Source: a virus. From it: a DNA stretch of 31,777 nt. The translations under genes were made by a program, and so were the position numbers. Below, piece after piece: positions 5,568-12,079 of the stretch (its first letter is position 1; each line of letters starts with the position of its first letter). The stretch is taken from the IMG/VR virus record IMGVR_UViG_3300031753_000030, positions 1-31,777 of that record; one strand, 5' to 3'. The notes under the pieces were generated by a model. The model did not search any database and was not told the DNA's origin. It was given only the letters and a program-made list of their open reading frames with translations.

Positions 5568-5592
5568 CAAGTTGTTGCGGCACAACGACTTG
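5568..5592. repeat. Inverted repeat, 10-bp arms
   Basis: CAAGTTGTTG (5568-5577) against CAACGACTTG (5583-5592): 9 Watson-Crick pairs and one T-G, with a 5-nt centre. GTGCCG (5557-5562) and CGGCAC (5578-5583) form a competing stem. Operator-like; function unknown. Confidence 0.5.
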
Positions 5593-5756
5593 CATAATGC
5601 AATGCAGGATATTGCGCCGTAACATGCCCGATCGCTGGCAACATGCAAGGTGCCACGACGGCGTCGCGACAGCGCTGCGTGCAGCTCGCCAGGGTGTGTC
5701 GAATCGTAGCGGGAGGGGTCGCCGCCTTCGGATACCCCCTATCCCCGAAACGCGTC

Positions 5757-5793
5757 GCGCGAAAACGGCATAGTGGTCTTCAACTTTTCGCGC
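5757..5793. repeat. Perfect 9-bp inverted repeat
   Basis: GCGCGAAAA (5757-5765) and TTTTCGCGC (5785-5793), separated by 19 nt. No U-run follows, so terminator activity is uncertain on either strand. It lies about 35 bp upstream of dyad copy 3 in the divergent control region. Confidence 0.55.
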
Positions 5794-5826
5794 AATAGAA
5801 ATCGCTCTAAGGGAGAGCTATGGTAG

Positions 5827-5844
5827 TTGTCCAGAAATGGACAA
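5827..5844. promoter_or_regulatory. 18-bp dyad copy 3 (TTGTCCA-GAAA-TGGACAA)
   Basis: Perfect arms, 32 bp upstream of the -35 box of the rightward promoter. It is followed at once by a small hairpin GGCGC-GTA-GCGCC (5847-5859). The placement upstream of the main late promoter suggests an operator or activator site. Confidence 0.75.
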
Positions 5845-5876
5845 GGGGCGCGTAGCGCCGAGCGATGGTACCCCCA

Positions 5877-5905
5877 TTGACAACTGAGGGCGAGTGTGTT
5901 ATCAT
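5877..5905 (+). promoter_or_regulatory. Rightward sigma70-type promoter for the late operon
   Basis: TTGACA (5877-5882), exactly 17 nt, TATCAT (5900-5905). Transcription would start near 5912, about 20 nt before the GTG of the small terminase gene. The spacer begins ACT, like leftward promoters P1 and P3. Confidence 0.8.
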
Positions 5906-5932
5906 GGGCGATTCCTATGGGGGGAGCTGTGA

Positions 5933-6592
5933 GTGCCGGGAAGGCCAGATTTTCGCGCAGTCAAGCCAGGACCGCGCCTGCGGCAAGCGGCGAGGCTGTA
6001 TGCTACCGGCGCGGTTAAAAGTAGGAGGGAGGCGTGTCGCGTGGTCGGCGTTAGTGATGAGTATCTGAGTTCGCTAATAGGAGCAGGAAATCCAGTGGTA
6101 ACTGGCATCCTGGATGAGACGGATAGAGCGCTGGCGGATAAGACGATAACGCTAAGCGCGACGATTCAGCTGCTTGCGCGTAAGGCTGCGCTTCGCATGC
6201 AAGCACTCATCCAGTCGAACAACGAGCACATCGCGCTGAAGGCGTCTAGCGATATCCTCGACAGAACCCCCGAGACAAGTAAGACCTTCCGTGGGACAGT
6301 CACTTCGTGGAACCTAGACTCGGCAGACGCGAAGGACTTAGCAGCGGCACTCGTCGAAGCAGCTAAGGTCAAAGCTAGCTTCGCCGGCGTAGCCGCAGGC
6401 GACTTTGTCCGCGTCGAACTGGAGGCAGACCCAGATGGCAACGCGCAAGCGAAAGAAGGCCACAAAGCACTACGACAAGTCCACGAAGGGAACGGTGACT
6501 CGGGAGATCGGCCGAGCATCGAGCGCGAAGCGCAGCGGGTTGACGGGGAGCCCGAGGGAGGGCTTCAAGCAGGGCCAGCGCCCCTGGAATAA
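5933..6592 (+). CDS. Terminase small subunit, putative
   Basis: 219 aa, GTG start at 5933 with GGGGGGAG 7 nt upstream. The N-terminus is basic (GRPDFRAVKPGPRLRQAA). A helix-turn-helix (YATGAVKSRREACRVVGVSD) is followed by a long helical segment (DRALADKTITLSATIQLLAR, then KAALRMQALIQSNNEHIALK) and 'SSDILDRTPETSKTFRGT', a common pattern in small terminases. This subunit recognises the packaging site and stimulates the large subunit. The C-terminal 50 residues are Gly/Glu-rich and overlap another frame (6435-6626), so the exact end of the functional domain is uncertain. It is the first gene after the rightward promoter, in the canonical place ahead of TerL. Confidence 0.75.
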   Translation: MPGRPDFRAVKPGPRLRQAARLYATGAVKSRREACRVVGVSDEYLSSLIGAGNPVVTGILDETDRALADKTITLSATIQLLARKAALRMQALIQSNNEHIALKASSDILDRTPETSKTFRGTVTSWNLDSADAKDLAAALVEAAKVKASFAGVAAGDFVRVELEADPDGNAQAKEGHKALRQVHEGNGDSGDRPSIEREAQRVDGEPEGGLQAGPAPLE

Positions 6593-6626
6593 GGGCAAGA
6601 GTCATCCAGGCTACGGAGGGCTCTAG
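6435..6626 (+). CDS. Small basic protein, 63 aa
   Basis: ATG 6435 with GGAGG at 6420-6424, overlapping the 3' end of the small terminase gene by 158 nt in a different frame. It reads MATRKRKKATKHYDKSTKGT and ends GFKQGQRPWNKGKSHPGYGG plus L. It is strongly basic. The 'GFKQGQRPWNKGK' string resembles DNA-contacting tails of HNH/NUMOD-type proteins, but there is no nuclease core. Probably DNA- or packaging-associated; not identified. Confidence 0.55.
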   Translation: MATRKRKKATKHYDKSTKGTVTREIGRASSAKRSGLTGSPREGFKQGQRPWNKGKSHPGYGGL

Positions 6627-6627
6627 C

Positions 6628-6879
6628 ATGGCTCGCAAGAAGCGTAAGGTCTCCATGCGTCAGCAAGTAGACGCCGAGATCGCTGCGCACGCGGAGAAGG
6701 ACACGCCCTCTTGGCCTGAGCATCAGCAGCGCGCCAAGATGGGGAATCAAGTGTTCCATCATCCCTCGCCGGGGCGTGCAGTGCATCCTCATGTCGCTAA
6801 GGCTATGGCGGCTGCGCCGAGTGGATTAAGAGACGGAGTCCCTGGCACTCGTAAGCGCCGTAGGCGCAGCCGTGGCTAA
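6628..6879 (+). CDS. Small basic protein, 83 aa
   Basis: ATG 6628, one nt after the previous stop. It begins MARKKRKVSMRQQVDAEIAA and ends in a run of Arg/Lys (TRKRRRRSRG), with a His/Pro-rich middle (HHPSPGRAVHPHVAKAM). Basic at both ends. The role is unknown; its place between the terminase genes suggests DNA packaging. Confidence 0.55.
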   Translation: MARKKRKVSMRQQVDAEIAAHAEKDTPSWPEHQQRAKMGNQVFHHPSPGRAVHPHVAKAMAAAPSGLRDGVPGTRKRRRRSRG

Positions 6880-6997
6880 GAAGCCGCGGAGCAAGATCTA
6901 CAAGGAGATACTGTCTCGCGTAAAGCCGAGGCAGATGCTCTCGCAGCTTCGTAAGGGGAAGCAGATGAAAGGGCGTAGACGCCAAGCGGGCCTATGA
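6872..6997 (+). CDS. Small basic protein, 41 aa
   Basis: GTG 6872 overlaps the preceding stop by 8 nt, and its own TGA overlaps the terminase ATG as ATGA. It reads MAKKPRSKIYKEILSRVKPR, QMLSQLRKGKQMKGRRRQAG, L. About one third of residues are Lys/Arg. It is the third consecutive tiny basic protein, and the perfect overlaps at both ends argue for real translation. Confidence 0.5.
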   Translation: MAKKPRSKIYKEILSRVKPRQMLSQLRKGKQMKGRRRQAGL

Positions 6998-8616
6998 GTC
7001 TAGAGCCATCGCGAGACCTGCCAAGGGTAGACGCTAGCGTAGCGAGCCAGCCTGAGGACATCCGGCGGGACCTCGCAGAGGCGGCGTCGAGGAACTTGTT
7101 CATGTTCGCTCGCGATGTGCTCGGATATAAGGACCTAACGGCGTCCTGTCATGGGCCGCTCTGCGCCTGGCTAGACGGGAACCCTGCGCGTTTCAAGCTG
7201 GTGCTTCATCCTCGAGGCACCTTCAAGACCACAATCAACATCGCTCGCGTGATGCAGAAGATCGCGCAGAACGCTGAGCATCGAATATTGCTGGCGAACG
7301 AGACTGCGACGAACGCGGAGAGGTTCCTCAGCATCATTCGCACGCACGCGGAGTCGAACAGGGTCTTCCGAGCGCTCTATTCGCACCTGATCCCTAGCGA
7401 CCCCAAGCGTTGGTCGCAGCAGGAGCTGTTGTTCAACCGCAAGGGCGTTTACGCAGAGCCTACGGTCGACTCGATCGGTATGACAGGCGCGATGACATCG
7501 CGGCACTACACGCATATGACCTTTGATGACCTCATCTCGGAGGAAGCCGCGAAGAGCCGCCTGGTCATGGATGATACGATCAATCGCTTCGCGAAGTTGT
7601 ACTCCCTCATGGTGAACCCTGAGACCGACACCCTCGACGTCGTCGGAACGAGATGGGCCTTCTACGATGTCTACTCCTACGCCATGCAGCGCTTCGGTCC
7701 TAAGATCGCGAGATACATCCGTGGAGCGATCGAGGACGGCAAGGCCATCTTCCCCGAGCGCCTAGGCTTGGACGCGCTAGCAGACATCCGCAACGATCCG
7801 ATCCTTGGCGGCGAGTATCAGTTCTCTTGTCAGTACATGAACAATCCCCGTAACGTGGCGGTGCAAGACTTCAATGTCCAAGACCTCAAGTTCTGGCGCT
7901 GGAGCCCGGATGAAGAAAGCATCGTTCTCTACGATCGAAACGGTGAGATTGAACGAGTGGTGGAAGTCGAGGACTTGGACATCACTACCACAGTCGACGT
8001 GCGCTATGGTGACAAGCTTACCTCTGACCGTGACGCCGTGGTTACGGTCGGCACGACCGAGCAGGGTGACGCCATTGTCCTCGATGCCTGGGGCGCTAGA
8101 GCGAACCCTCTCGAGGTCGTTGCGAAGCTAATCGCTATCGCGAAGCGCTTTCATCCTCGGTGCGTGGGCATCCAGAAGGTCGGCTACGAGATGAGTCTCA
8201 AGTATCATCTCCAAGCGGAGTGTGAGCGCCATGGAGTTTACATCTACGTCGTCCCGGTCAAGCCCGGAGGGCCGCAGAAGTCGCACATCCGCGGCTTGCA
8301 ACCAGTCGCAGCTACAGGGCATCTCTATGTTCTGCCCACTCAGCACCTGCTTCGCACAGAGCTCGCTGAGTATCCCCTCGGCCGCAACGATGACGTTGCC
8401 GACGCCTTGGCGCTTCAGACCCAACTCTGGCGCGGCCTCCTAAGCCCTGAGCGCATGCGAAAGTACAAAGAGAGCGAAGCTCAGGTGCTACGCCGTATAG
8501 CGCGTAGTTACGAGGGCCCTGATATCGAGGAGCTGTCTCCCGGAGAGCTCGAAGACATCGGCTACGATGCTGAGGACCATCGCTGGGGTCCGCAACGAGT
8601 CGCGGAGCTCAACTGA
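6994..8616 (+). CDS. terL: Terminase large subunit
   Basis: 540 aa, ATG 6994 in an ATGA overlap. This is the ATP-driven DNA-packaging motor and headful/cohesive-end nuclease. The Walker A variant is HPRGTFKT at residues 72-79, Walker B THMTFDD at 173-179, followed by EE. The C-terminal RNase H-like nuclease domain shows its first acidic strand in TTTVDVRYGD (Asp near residue 333) and the final metal Asp residues in RNDDVADALA (near 473). Length and domain order fit the family. It lies between the small terminase block and the HNH nuclease, as in many phages. Identification is by motifs, since no search was possible. Confidence 0.93.
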   Translation: MSLEPSRDLPRVDASVASQPEDIRRDLAEAASRNLFMFARDVLGYKDLTASCHGPLCAWLDGNPARFKLVLHPRGTFKTTINIARVMQKIAQNAEHRILLANETATNAERFLSIIRTHAESNRVFRALYSHLIPSDPKRWSQQELLFNRKGVYAEPTVDSIGMTGAMTSRHYTHMTFDDLISEEAAKSRLVMDDTINRFAKLYSLMVNPETDTLDVVGTRWAFYDVYSYAMQRFGPKIARYIRGAIEDGKAIFPERLGLDALADIRNDPILGGEYQFSCQYMNNPRNVAVQDFNVQDLKFWRWSPDEESIVLYDRNGEIERVVEVEDLDITTTVDVRYGDKLTSDRDAVVTVGTTEQGDAIVLDAWGARANPLEVVAKLIAIAKRFHPRCVGIQKVGYEMSLKYHLQAECERHGVYIYVVPVKPGGPQKSHIRGLQPVAATGHLYVLPTQHLLRTELAEYPLGRNDDVADALALQTQLWRGLLSPERMRKYKESEAQVLRRIARSYEGPDIEELSPGELEDIGYDAEDHRWGPQRVAELN

Positions 8617-8987
8617 TGATCGTCCTCCCGGACACGTCCGCCTTGTCCAATTCTGGACAACTACGGCCCGCGTCAGCGGTCATGTCCGATATGACTGCCC
8701 TGCTTCGCAAGCGTAAGAACCTTCAGATCAACCGCAAGCGGTTCCTTTCTCGCTGGGGTCGGCTAAGGAGCGAGCTTGAACACACTCCCGAATACCAGGA
8801 GTTCCGGCAACTGGTCCTCGACCGAGACGGATTCGTTTGTCAATCTTGTGGTAGCTACGGCCGTATTGTCCATCATCATCGTCGCGTGGCTCTGGCTGTT
8901 CACCTTGCTCTTGACCCAGGGAACGCCTCAGTGAGATGCGCCGATTGCCATGAGAAGGTCCACCCTTGGCTGAGAAAGGCATCATGA
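8616..8987 (+). CDS. HNH endonuclease
   Basis: 123 aa from ATG 8616, overlapping the TerL stop (TGATG); an internal ATG at 8682 is an alternative that would place dyad copy 4 outside the coding region. The HNH core is complete: 'LDRDGFVCQSCG', 'IVHHHRRVA', 'NASVRCADCHEKVH', with two CxxC zinc ligand pairs, the catalytic His pair and the final Asn/His. HNH proteins next to TerL are known to assist terminase cleavage of packaged DNA in several phages, and that role is likely here. The N-terminal 45 residues are basic and helical. Confidence 0.85.
   Translation: MIVLPDTSALSNSGQLRPASAVMSDMTALLRKRKNLQINRKRFLSRWGRLRSELEHTPEYQEFRQLVLDRDGFVCQSCGSYGRIVHHHRRVALAVHLALDPGNASVRCADCHEKVHPWLRKAS
8643..8660. 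promoter_or_regulatory. 18-bp dyad copy 4 (TTGTCCA-ATTC-TGGACAA)
   Basis: Perfect arms, 26 nt after the TerL stop. It lies inside the HNH reading frame if ATG 8616 is used, and upstream of it if ATG 8682 is the true start. Confidence 0.75.
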
Positions 8988-9328
8988 CTGCTCCTACGCC
9001 AGTGCCCGTTAAGTCAGCCCCTACGGGGTCACAGCTCCTGAAAGTGGTTCAGGCCCTTATCGTCAAGCTCGAGAAGGCTGAGCCCTTCGGGATCAACAAC
9101 TGGCCCACCTGGAGTAACGAGGGCCTCGGCGGCCTCGTCGAGCAGGCCATCTTCCATATCCCACTAGTCTGGCTCTCCTGGTGGCTGCCGATAGGGTGGC
9201 TACTCTACAACGCCGCGAGTTACTACTACGAGCGCAAGCCTGATCCATACGGCTGGTCCACTGCAGACTTCGTCTGGCGCCTTGTCGGCTCCACTGCAGT
9301 GACAGCCCTGCTCTGGTGGATCGCCTAA
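8984..9328 (+). CDS. Small membrane protein, 114 aa
   Basis: ATG 8984 overlaps the HNH stop as ATGA (an in-frame ATG 18 nt earlier is less likely). After a 30-residue soluble part comes an amphipathic region, then a Trp-rich hydrophobic segment (IPLVWLSWWLPIGWLLYNA, about residues 60-80) and a second one at the C-terminus (FVWRLVGSTAVTALLWWIA). Two membrane helices are expected. It could be a holin-like or virion membrane-contact protein, but the lysis cassette at 24.5-25.7 kb already has a holin. Confidence 0.7.
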   Translation: MTAPTPVPVKSAPTGSQLLKVVQALIVKLEKAEPFGINNWPTWSNEGLGGLVEQAIFHIPLVWLSWWLPIGWLLYNAASYYYERKPDPYGWSTADFVWRLVGSTAVTALLWWIA

Positions 9329-9498
9329 TGCCGCTCAAGAAAGGCACCTCGAAGAAGACTCGCTCTGAGAACATCCGTGAGTTCCATAAGGGCGCGACCT
9401 ATGCTCGGACGAAGTCTAAGTTCGGCAAAGAACGCGCCGACGCTCAGGCAATCGCCGTCGCTTACGCGCAAGGTCGACGCGGGAAGAAGCGCAAGTGA
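9328..9498 (+). CDS. Small basic phage protein (DUF6496-like)
   Basis: 56 aa. ATG 9328 overlaps the previous stop as TAATG. MPLKKGTSKKTRSENIREFH and 'KFGKERADAQAIAVAYAQGR' match the common small phage protein pattern with 'QAIAIA' near the C-terminus and a Lys-rich tail. Function is unknown in the family; it usually lies among packaging or head genes, as here. Confidence 0.65.
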   Translation: MPLKKGTSKKTRSENIREFHKGATYARTKSKFGKERADAQAIAVAYAQGRRGKKRK

Positions 9499-9662
9499 AC
9501 GCCGAAGTCGAGAAGGTTCTGAAGCAGCGCAAAGCTCGCGCTAGCGCCGCCTACACCGTGGAGCTATGGGCGTCCAAGTTGCTTGACGGCCTCGTGCCAA
9601 CTCCCTTCTCCTGGGAAGCAAGCATCTTCATCCACCGGAGGAAGCTAGCCTTCTGGCCATAA
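9495..9662 (+). CDS. Small hypothetical protein, 55 aa
   Basis: GTG 9495 overlaps the previous stop as GTGA; the frame ends at TAA 9660-9662. It reads MNAEVEKVLKQRKARASAAY, TVELWASKLLDGLVPTPFSW, EASIFIHRRKLAFWP. A helical N-terminus is followed by an aromatic tail. No family recognised; the coupling overlap supports expression. Confidence 0.5.
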   Translation: MNAEVEKVLKQRKARASAAYTVELWASKLLDGLVPTPFSWEASIFIHRRKLAFWP

Positions 9663-9676
9663 GGCGGACGTTCGGA

Positions 9677-9871
9677 TTGCCGCAGAACGGCGAAGCCAAG
9701 TGCTGCTTCGTTTGCGGAAAGGAGTCCATGCTTCAGGAGCATCACTTAGCGCCCGTAAGCCTCTTCGGTGACGAGGCTGAGCTATGGCCCAAGGTCATGG
9801 TCTGCCTAGTATGTCACAAGAGGTGGCATGTGAAGATGGGACACCGCTACGCACTCGGATGGCCTGACTAG
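9677..9871 (+). CDS. Zinc-binding HNH-like small protein, 64 aa
   Basis: TTG start at 9677, the only in-frame start that keeps the first Cys pair. 'CCFVCGKESMLQEHHLAP' and 'VMVCLVCHKRWHVKMG' give CxxC...HH...CxxCH...H, an HNH/zinc-ribbon arrangement, but shorter than the complete HNH at 8616 and lacking a clear Asn. It may be a second, minimal HNH nuclease or a structural zinc protein. It directly precedes the portal gene. Confidence 0.6.
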   Translation: MPQNGEAKCCFVCGKESMLQEHHLAPVSLFGDEAELWPKVMVCLVCHKRWHVKMGHRYALGWPD

Positions 9872-9873
9872 CT

Positions 9874-11994
9874 ATGGACGCCTCTATTCCTCCTAGCGAA
9901 TTCGAGTTCCGTGACGCGAAGATCGAGCCTGGGAACACGCATCATGCGATTCTCGATCGCGACGCGGGATTCGTTGAGCAGGTTGACGAGACGTCTAAGC
10001 CGAAGGATACGCCAGCGATTAAGCGGAAGGAGCTACCTCCGCCGATCTTGGATATCAGTGAGGAACAGAAGAGCCGGCTCCTTATCTGGCTCGACCAGTG
10101 GCTGAATGACCTCGACTCTGCTCAGCAGGACTTACAAAGCGCTTGGGCCGATCAGGAGAAAGCCTACCGCGCAGTCACTCCTGACTCTGTCCAGTTTGAG
10201 CCCTTCCGCGGCGCCTCGAGGGAGGTCATCCCTGTCGGCGCGATGGCAGTGGATCCTATCCACGCCAGGCTGGACATTGGTATCTTCAAGCAAGACCCAG
10301 TGTTCACTTGGAAAGGGCTTCGCAAGGACATCCTCGAGCTGATGCCGTCTGTGCAGGCCTTCGTAGACAAGTACCAGAAGAACTACCTCGAGCTTCGTCG
10401 CGTTGCGTCTCCGCGCATTCTCGAGTGCGTCAAACTCGGTACTATGGCCTTTAAGACCGTCTACGACCGTGACGAGTACAAGGTCTTCCGCTACAACGAC
10501 GACTACTCAGAGGTCGTCGAAGTCCCGCAGGTTCGCTTTGCTGGCCCGCGAGTCTTCGGCATCCACCTAGGTGATCTCCTCTTCCCGCCGTTCTATGAGA
10601 CACCAGACGAGTGCCCGATCATCTTCGAGCGTCAGCGGACGACTTACGAAGCGCTCAAGATTCTCGAAGCCGCAGGTAAGATCACTAACGTCGAATCCGT
10701 GCGAAGCCAGCAGACTATTGGCGTTCGCACTGCTGTCGAGCAAGCCCGTGAGGATGCTAACAAGCACGCGCTTCGCACTACCTTTGCCAACGAGATCACT
10801 GTCTACGAGGCGTGGTTTGACTACGCGATCTACCCAGGCAAGCCGCCTTCGCACCTCGTCGCTACGTACCACAAGGACACTCGGACCCTTCTCCAGCTCC
10901 GGCTGAACTGGTACTTCCATCAGCGGAAGCCCTACACGATCGTGCCGTATACGATCGCTAGTGATACCATGCTCGGCTTGGGCATCATGGAGATGGTCAA
11001 GTCCCTTCAAGACGCGATCACGAAGTGGCACCGTATGGCGCAGGACAATGCGTATATCGCTAACATACGCATGTTCATCGCGAAGAAGAACTCTGGCATC
11101 GAGCAGGTGCCGCGTCTCTACGCTGGGAGAGTGTTCTTTGTCGACGAGCCTACAAAAGATTTCATACCGTTCGCTAGCGGGGATATCTACCCTTCCACGC
11201 TCGCCGAACGGCAGAACCTTTTCGGCATGGTCGAGAAGCGGACGGGTGTTAGTGATTATCTGCAAGGACGGGAGTCTCCGATCATTGGCACTCGAGCCAC
11301 CGCTACGAGTACCTTGGCTCTTATCAAAGAGGGCACCCAGCGTGTTGAGGAGGTCTTAGAGAATCTCCGCCAGGGCTTTGCTGACATCATGGAGTTCTGC
11401 ATTAGCATCTGGATTCAGTTCGGCACTGGCGGGATCGAGGACCTCATCTTCGGCGATGACAAGATCGCTACAGACGTTAAGCAGTTCTTCAAGATGGTCT
11501 CTCAGGAGAACATCAACGGAGCGTTTGCGGTTGACTTGACCGTTACCGACGCTTCGACCAATCGCCAAGCTCAGCAGCAGATGCAGTTGTCGCTCATTCA
11601 GGTGATGATGCAGTACCTTGAGAAAGTGCTCGAAGCGGGACAAGCGGGTATCGTAGCGTCTAAGCAGGGCATGCCGGAGTATACCGAGATGGTGAAGGAA
11701 GTCATGTCCACGGCCCGCAAGCTGTTCCGCGACCTGATTGCGAAGTACGATATTCGTAATCCAGAGGACTACTTACCAGACTTGGAGAAATATCTCAATG
11801 CCCACGCTCAGCCCGGAGCTGCCCCAGGACAAGGCAACGGCGGAGACGCTCAGGGACGAAATGGTGGACCTGGAGGGCAACAGGGCCTTCCAGTTGGTAC
11901 AGGCCCGGCTCGAGGCCCTACTCCAGCAAAGCCAGCGACTCCTGGAAGCGGAGGAGGATCACCCCAACTTGCGGAACTTGCAAGGACGGGTTAA
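9874..11994 (+). CDS. Portal protein
   Basis: 706 aa, a size typical of podovirus portals. ATG 9874 follows the previous stop by 2 nt. The portal is the dodecameric ring through which DNA enters and leaves the head. Features: 'FRGASREVIPVGAMAVDPIHARLDIG' near residues 110-135, a central wing domain, then 'PYTIVPYTIASDTMLGLGIMEMVKSLQDAI', a stem-like helical segment common in large portals. 'ERQNLFGMVEKRTGVSDYLQGRES' is followed by a long helical crown (QRVEEVLENLRQGFADIMEF). The final 65 residues are Gly/Pro/Ala-rich and apparently disordered; they overlap another reading frame. Confidence 0.88.
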   Translation: MDASIPPSEFEFRDAKIEPGNTHHAILDRDAGFVEQVDETSKPKDTPAIKRKELPPPILDISEEQKSRLLIWLDQWLNDLDSAQQDLQSAWADQEKAYRAVTPDSVQFEPFRGASREVIPVGAMAVDPIHARLDIGIFKQDPVFTWKGLRKDILELMPSVQAFVDKYQKNYLELRRVASPRILECVKLGTMAFKTVYDRDEYKVFRYNDDYSEVVEVPQVRFAGPRVFGIHLGDLLFPPFYETPDECPIIFERQRTTYEALKILEAAGKITNVESVRSQQTIGVRTAVEQAREDANKHALRTTFANEITVYEAWFDYAIYPGKPPSHLVATYHKDTRTLLQLRLNWYFHQRKPYTIVPYTIASDTMLGLGIMEMVKSLQDAITKWHRMAQDNAYIANIRMFIAKKNSGIEQVPRLYAGRVFFVDEPTKDFIPFASGDIYPSTLAERQNLFGMVEKRTGVSDYLQGRESPIIGTRATATSTLALIKEGTQRVEEVLENLRQGFADIMEFCISIWIQFGTGGIEDLIFGDDKIATDVKQFFKMVSQENINGAFAVDLTVTDASTNRQAQQQMQLSLIQVMMQYLEKVLEAGQAGIVASKQGMPEYTEMVKEVMSTARKLFRDLIAKYDIRNPEDYLPDLEKYLNAHAQPGAAPGQGNGGDAQGRNGGPGGQQGLPVGTGPARGPTPAKPATPGSGGGSPQLAELARTG

Positions 11995-12079
11995 GGGGCT
12001 GAGGGACGCACTGGAGATGCCGAGAACGTTGATTCACGAGATTGATAACTCGAACTTTGAGGGAGAACGAGATGGCTGA
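11798..12079 (+). CDS. Coiled-coil head-assembly protein nested out of frame in portal 3' end
   Basis: 93 aa, ATG 11798 with GGAGAAA upstream. It overlaps the portal gene by 197 nt in another frame and the scaffold start by 8 nt. MPTLSPELPQDKATAETLRD is followed by 'LVQARLEALLQQSQRLLEAE' and 'LRNLQGRVKGLRDALEMPRT'. This charged helical pattern, ending 'GRvkgLRdaLemPr', resembles small phage proteins often found beside portals. The biased Gly/Pro tail of the portal is probably a by-product of coding for this helix in the other frame. Confidence 0.7.
   Translation: MPTLSPELPQDKATAETLRDEMVDLEGNRAFQLVQARLEALLQQSQRLLEAEEDHPNLRNLQGRVKGLRDALEMPRTLIHEIDNSNFEGERDG

Larger units (their letters stand above)
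5340..5826. other. Gene-free divergent region, rich in inverted repeats
   Basis: No convincing gene. The frames here are Arg/Pro/Cys-rich artefacts of GC-rich sequence. The DNA looks more GC-rich than its flanks between about 5400 and 5760. It holds inverted repeats at 5557-5583, 5568-5592, 5591-5601 (TGCAT-A-ATGCA) and 5757-5793. No consensus leftward promoter for the 4944-5339 gene was found. Confidence 0.5.

Noticed and set aside
5340-5648. N-terminal extension of the leftward 131-aa gene
   Set aside because: The frame is open but encodes Arg/Gly/Pro/Cys-rich sequence without a ribosome site, whereas ATG 5339 has a clear TTGGAGG.
5495-5773. 92-aa rightward open frame in the divergent region
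   Set aside because: Cys/Arg-rich low-quality sequence over inverted repeats; no Shine-Dalgarno and no family resemblance.
8864-8884. Additional TTGTCCA-like half site
   Set aside because: Only one arm is present (TTGTCCAT) within the HNH coding sequence; there is no matching TGGACAA.
9495-9871. Frameshifted single gene covering both small ORFs before the portal
   Set aside because: The 55-aa frame ends cleanly and the 64-aa frame has its own complete zinc motif; joining them gives no recognisable protein.
10567-11265. 232-aa leftward open frame opposite the portal
   Set aside because: It lies wholly antisense to a strongly supported portal gene, has no ribosome site, and its composition mirrors the sense codons.
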